64,000 nucleotides of DNA, taken from Fasciola hepatica. Taxonomy: Eukaryota; Platyhelminthes; Trematoda; Plagiorchiida; Fasciolidae. Positions 59,641 to 64,000 of this stretch are shown piece after piece. The position numbers and the translations under genes were made by a program. The stretch spans positions 3,321,501 through 3,385,500 of the forward strand of contig CANUEZ040000180.1 of assembly GCA_948099385.1 (NCBI GenBank), in the 5' to 3' direction. Position 1 is the stretch's first letter. Each line of letters starts with the position of its first letter. Under the pieces are notes generated by a model. It saw nothing but the letters and a program-made list of their open reading frames with translations. It searched no databases and was not told the origin of the DNA.

Positions 59641-60214
59641 GTGAAGGCTAACTATATAAAACCGGTTTTATGCCCGACCTATGGATGTGATAGTTTCAAA
59701 AACTTAGTCCTATGGACTAGTTTCATGGACCGTATCCAGCCTCACAGCTTTCCTCAGATTGCATTTTAAACAAACTCAAGCAGTTCAAACTGAAGTGGGC
59801 ATCATAGCCAACACCACTCTAGCAACAATTACAGCAGGCCTACCCACCTTTCAGATGATGTAATTAAAGCCGAACATGAACAATACTTATCCGGAATAAT
59901 CAATGCTTGTTTTCCTAGACTGAGCCATCTGCACTGTTAAAGAAGTTTTAAAGTCTTGACCAAGACTACCTATGTAATTTAACGTCATACCACGTTTTTC
60001 GCGCTCTATTTAAAACAAGGAATTTATATTCAGATTATCCAGCAAGCTTTTTCAGGCATCTTTCAACAATCGTGCACTGCGTGAAGCATTTCTGGGTGTT
60101 GCCACAGACGTTCTGTTAGTTCCATCAAGTCATGAAAAACGTGCTGCTTTCAGTTTACGAGGAAGGTAAAAACAACCATCAGTTCTGTTAGAATTAGACA
60201 CTGGCAAGTTATTA

Positions 60215-60488
60215 CCATAACCCTTTGCATGTACCTCCCATACTGCTCCGGAAGGCATTATTCTTCCCCTAAACTCAGTATTATGTCCTCAAACCTAAAT
60301 GGCTATTTTTCACACAAACGGTTGATCTGATTGGTGCATCGCACATCCAACCAGTTGGTCACTACAACGGCGCGAACAGAAAAGGTTGTCACAGAATATC
60401 TGATGAGCACACAACGAATAAGTGAGTGAGAGAGTATTTGGGATCGGTGAAAGCTTCTGGACGAACCTCATACGAATAAACGATTATT
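60215..60488 (+). promoter_or_regulatory. Conserved upstream region of lectin-like gene B
   Basis: Aligns with 24700-24972. It keeps AACCAGTTGGTCACT at about 60349 and the ACAGAATATCTG stretch at about 60392. No firm TATA box is seen. Confidence 0.4.
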
Positions 60489-61973
60489 ATGAAAACTTTG
60501 TTTTTCCTGCTATTCTCACTGATTTGCCACAACAAATGGAATGCACGAGCGATTGACTGTCCACAAAACTTTGATAACCTGGCTGATGGTATTTGCACGA
60601 TTATTCGAGAGGGAACATTTGACTTTTGTTCAGCAAATAATGCCCGCCATCAGATGGGACTCAGTCGTAATTTGCGTGTTCATCCGATCGGAATGAACTT
60701 GACCAAAATTATCTCGCAGTTGAAAAGACCCGGTTCCATGTATACAAGCATTAATAAATTGCTTCGTCCTGATGAAGTTAACCGAGCTGGTTGGCGTGTT
60801 GGTGTACCAGGTCAAGGAAATTTCAAAACACAAGGAGATGAAATGGATTTGTGGTGTAACAGCCATCCGGATAACATTGGAGCAGCAGTTACTGCTGTAA
60901 TAGGTGGCAGCCTGCATCAAGTGTCAGTGGGAGGGCATGGTTCCTCGGTGCTGTGTGAGTGGGCCGGACTTGGGAGCAGTTTGCGGATTGTTTCAGGAAC
61001 AGAGATGTTCAGTGCCCACTTCCCGGAATCAATAAGCAATTTATTTTTTGCCCGAAGCCAAATCAACGGATGCATCAAGAAAACATCCGCTGGCACATTA
61101 ATTGAATGCGCAAAAATGTACGTGACCTTCATTCTCATATTGATTATTGCGATTTATCACAAATATTTCGTAATTAGATTTGTTACCTAAAAGGGAGGTG
61201 ATATATGTGACGTTCTTTTAGTTTGTGAATGTGAAGACTCATTTTTCGTATAGATTTGAGTTTTCCAGTCCTCATGGAAGTAACTTTATTACCGAACTAT
61301 TCATTTTCGCAAATGTTATGCTCACAAAGGTAAAGGGTACAGTTCGCGGTTGTGCGAATAAACTGAAATATCAAATTCGTCGATTTTCAGTCGGAAAACA
61401 AGTGATGGAATTCGTGTGTCACAATTTGACGATTTATGATTCCAAAGGTATCCGTATTCTACCAGCTCGAATTAGACAGACTTAGGGATCATTTTCATTG
61501 CCAGATATTCTGTGACACATTAGAAACATCGATTGTTTTTTGCTTTTGTTCATCTTGTGCACATCATTTGAAAGATGGATTACCCAGAAGCGACCAACCT
61601 CCAATCGCAACACTCAAACACCCTAGATGCAACTGTAAACCACAGGGTGTATTTACACAGTCGATGATTCTCGTCCCCAATGTTCGTGACAGTATGATTT
61701 ATTGAGTCAGTGTTTTCTCCGTACCAACTGCATTCACCAAATATTTATGCACCTTTTCTACAATGTATTCTTACTGCTAGATGTAACGGCATTTTCGAAA
61801 TATATCCGCCCCCCGTCTGCAGTTGCAAACTGGAATATCGTTGTCGGTCGTTTTATTTCAACAACAAGATGAGAAAGTGCTACATGGCATTGTATGTGGA
61901 TTCATTGCTGTCGTCGGAAGACAAAGCTCAATCAGAATCGGACTGGGTGCGATATGCACGACCGAACTGGTGA
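60489..61973 (+). CDS. Secreted C-type-lectin-like / PAN-Apple-like protein B (2 exons)
   Basis: Exon 1 is 60489-61117 and exon 2 is 61823-61973, with a 705-base phase-2 intron (AAAAT then GTACGT; GTCTGCAG then T). Both exons have exactly the lengths of gene A, giving 259 residues. Signal peptide 1-21, then IDCPQNFDNLADGIC, DFCSANNARH, RAGWRVGVPG (99-108), VLCEW (154-158), and the PAN-like part with Cys195, 207, 211, 217 and 229. The lectin part is about 64% identical to gene A (counted by eye), while exon 2 differs at about 4 of 49 residues. The segment 122-151, where lectins bind ligands, is the most changed (LWCNSHPDNIG here, LWRYHQPESNA in A). The calcium-site motifs are again absent. AATAAA lies near 62086 and 62131. 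Role unknown, probably a secreted binding protein. Confidence 0.85.
61118..61362 (+). promoter_or_regulatory. Read-through tail and intronic poly(A) signal, gene B
   Basis: Read-through from exon 1 adds a hydrophobic tail (YVTFILILIIAIYHKYFVI) and stops at 61190. AATAAA at 61357-61362 aligns with the second intronic AATAAA of gene A (25850-25855). See the matching entry for gene A. Confidence 0.4.
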
Positions 61974-63665
61974 CTTTCGAACTGGTAACATTCAAGGGAA
62001 AGATCAAAACATTTGTCAACTTCACAGTCTTCAACATTTCTCATCCAGTCTTTGTCTTCGGAAAATTAAGTCAAGAAACAAATTAAATAAATGTCGTCTG
62101 TTGTCCTTGAACCTTTGCATTTCCTCGAGCAATAAATAATGCGCAAATGATTCCTAATTTCTGTCTGGAATCTTGCAATCAAATTGGACAAAATGTAAAT
62201 ATCGATGTCAAAGAGATCACTGTGCAAGATGCACCCGAGATCACTTCACTGCATCTCCACAAAGTGCATGCATCGTGCAACTAATATTTTGGTTTCTCTG
62301 TTCAAATTCGTTCCAAAAGCCGATGCTTTCAAAATGTAGCTACTTTAGCAGATGATAGCTCAATTTTTCTGTAATGAGAATTGCAACACAGTTGGCATGT
62401 GTGGCACTTTAGAAGCGTCGAACCTAAGGACCATTCGTTAAAGGCATACGATGGGAAGAGAAGACCTGTTTCCATCTGGGTATAACAACGGGAATGATTC
62501 GAGGCTTTCCTATGCTTAACTAAACGGAACATGGATGACGATAGAACGGGAGTAGCTCTCATGTCATCGACTTCCACTTAGTCACGTATGGACAGTTTGA
62601 GAAACATGGGAAAACGCTCATAATATCACTAAAATGTGGCTGTGGTATGCGCCAAAACCTGATCGACCACAGTCATCTTACTTCGAAATCGAATTTATCC
62701 ATCGGTGTGACGGTTTATAAAACCAAAATGAAAGTTTTCATGAAGGTTTTAAGGTAAACATATCAAGTGGAGTGGTTGTATCAGGTTACGAACAGGGATA
62801 TTTCATGCAAGCAGAACAACGCTGTCCCAACTAGTTCGAATCTATATCGTTCATTATCATTTAAGTATTTTCTCGAATAACACACTTATTTTTCTGATAT
62901 GCAGTCAGTGTGGAGTAGGACATTTAAGACAACATCTATGCTGTGACGTTTTTAAGTGGAACAGTGTTGAAGTTTGTTGTCTGATATTTTCCGTCAGTTC
63001 AACATAGATGGTGAATAATTTTCAAGTTTTCAGGTGTCCTCAGCATTATTGGAATATTTTGGTAGCCTTCACGTATGAATGGGTCAAAAAGTAAACAATT
63101 TCATGTATATCACGAAGAAATGTGACAAGAATGACTCAGTTATTACCGGATAATTCAATTGCTGAAACTAAGCTTATTCTTTGTCGGCAATTTGTTGACA
63201 TTGAATTCGGAACTATTTTTGCACCCATCAGTTATAATGGGACATTTCGAAGTCCACTGAGCTGAAGTAACAAGAGGTTTTTCATTTGGACGGGCAAATA
63301 AACGGCTGGTGAACAATAATAATGCATGTGACTGAATATACCAATCGTCAGGTAATCACCGTTAGCAGTTGATTGTTTTTTCAAAGTGAGACCAAGGAGA
63401 ATGTTCTCCATTGTCATTGGACATGTAAATATTTGGAGGAACCAGACATATTTTGAGACAGAAGGGGCAAACGGCCAACACGTTGTTATGCATCCGAGTT
63501 GCAATGGTATGGGAATAGCATATAATGGAAAATACGGTCGGTCATTCAATATCGGGGACATTTAGAGAATAGTAAACACTGCTTTTGTGTGAAGCCTTGT
63601 TCCAATAATAAAAGAATCGGACGAAAATCCAATTTGAATGATCACCTCAAAAAGTGTTTTCCAGG

Positions 63666-64000
63666 CAAAATACAGTATCTGGTTCGTTTTCCGTTATTAT
63701 GATGATACCGGAGATACATTATTTGTCAAATGCCGGCACACACGGAGAATTAATATGTAAATACCATTAGGCAAACATCGTGTTAGGAATTCGTTTTGAG
63801 TAACCACATGTGTGTGACGCGTAGGATAACGAATGGAAAATTTGAAACCTATAAATCCATGCACGCAATTAATATGCAGACGACAATATGTCAAGTCCTG
63901 ACCGCAGCAGTAATATGTATCTGTATACGTATAAATATAAGGGTCATATATATGGATGAATTGAATTCGGGGAGTAATTTCACTCTTGTCCTAGTCTCAC
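63666..64000. other. No recognisable gene (right edge)
   Basis: This lies beyond the visible end of the duplicated block. Nothing was recognised in this short remainder. Confidence 0.4.

Larger units (their letters stand above)
59300..63665 (+). repeat. Right copy of duplicated block 2
   Basis: This is the partner of 23100-27775. It contains gene B, a hammerhead-type repeat and the 3' flank. About 290 bases near 63240-63530 are absent from the left copy. Confidence 0.8.

Noticed and set aside
1..64000. CRISPR arrays, operons, prophage or bacterial genes
   Set aside because: No regular spaced repeats, no long intronless frames and no ribosome-binding pattern. The window is eukaryotic in structure.

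Overview
The window looks like nuclear DNA of a flatworm, most probably a digenean trematode. Genes are split by introns, single-exon reading frames are short, base composition is AT-leaning, and the sequence is full of old transposons. The repeat set points the same way: CR1-like LINEs ending in a (GAT)n-type tail, Penelope-like elements with a GIY-YIG domain, a Ty3/gypsy Gag with a CsRn1-type Cys-His-Cys-Cys motif, and a hammerhead-ribozyme repeat resembling the schistosome Sm-alpha family. There is no sign of prokaryotic or organellar organisation. The species assignment is inference.

The main structural fact is an old direct duplication with a spacing of about 35.4-35.9 kb. A left block (about 2.7-5.35 kb) matches 38.6-41.4 kb, and a right block (about 23.1-27.8 kb) matches 59.3-63.7 kb, in the same orientation. 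A mariner relic and a hammerhead-type repeat sit at equivalent positions in both copies, so they predate the duplication. The interiors of the two units are no longer alignable by eye.

The best-supported genes are a pair of two-exon paralogues at 24973-26473 and 60489-61973. Each encodes a 259-residue secreted protein: signal peptide, C-type-lectin-like domain, then a PAN/Apple-like cysteine-rich domain. Exon lengths and intron phase are identical in both. Retention of the single intron would replace the second half of the PAN-like domain with a hydrophobic tail in both genes, and both introns carry an AATAAA hexamer at an aligned position.

A second gene, of unknown function, can be followed through a phase-consistent chain of seven plus-strand exons (40359-45472). 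Its introns have taken up a foldback element, a CA microsatellite and a Penelope-like element. In the left unit only wrecked remnants of it remain (about 4.8-5.15 kb). A third gene shows three phase-consistent terminal exons, one of them a 30-base microexon, at 29725-30541. A further cluster of exon-like frames lies at 46.9-49.5 kb.

The rest is mostly transposon debris on the minus strand: CR1-like LINE pieces at 14.9-15.3, 16.7-17.6, 19.8-21.7, 22.1-22.4 and 50.8-54.2 kb, a pogo-like transposase relic at 12.5-13.4 kb, Penelope-like pieces at 30.9, 34.3-34.9 and 43.6-44.9 kb, and a gypsy Gag piece at 55.1-55.8 kb. There are also two foldback elements and one tRNA-Gln-derived SINE. All identifications come from reading translations by eye; no database search was possible.
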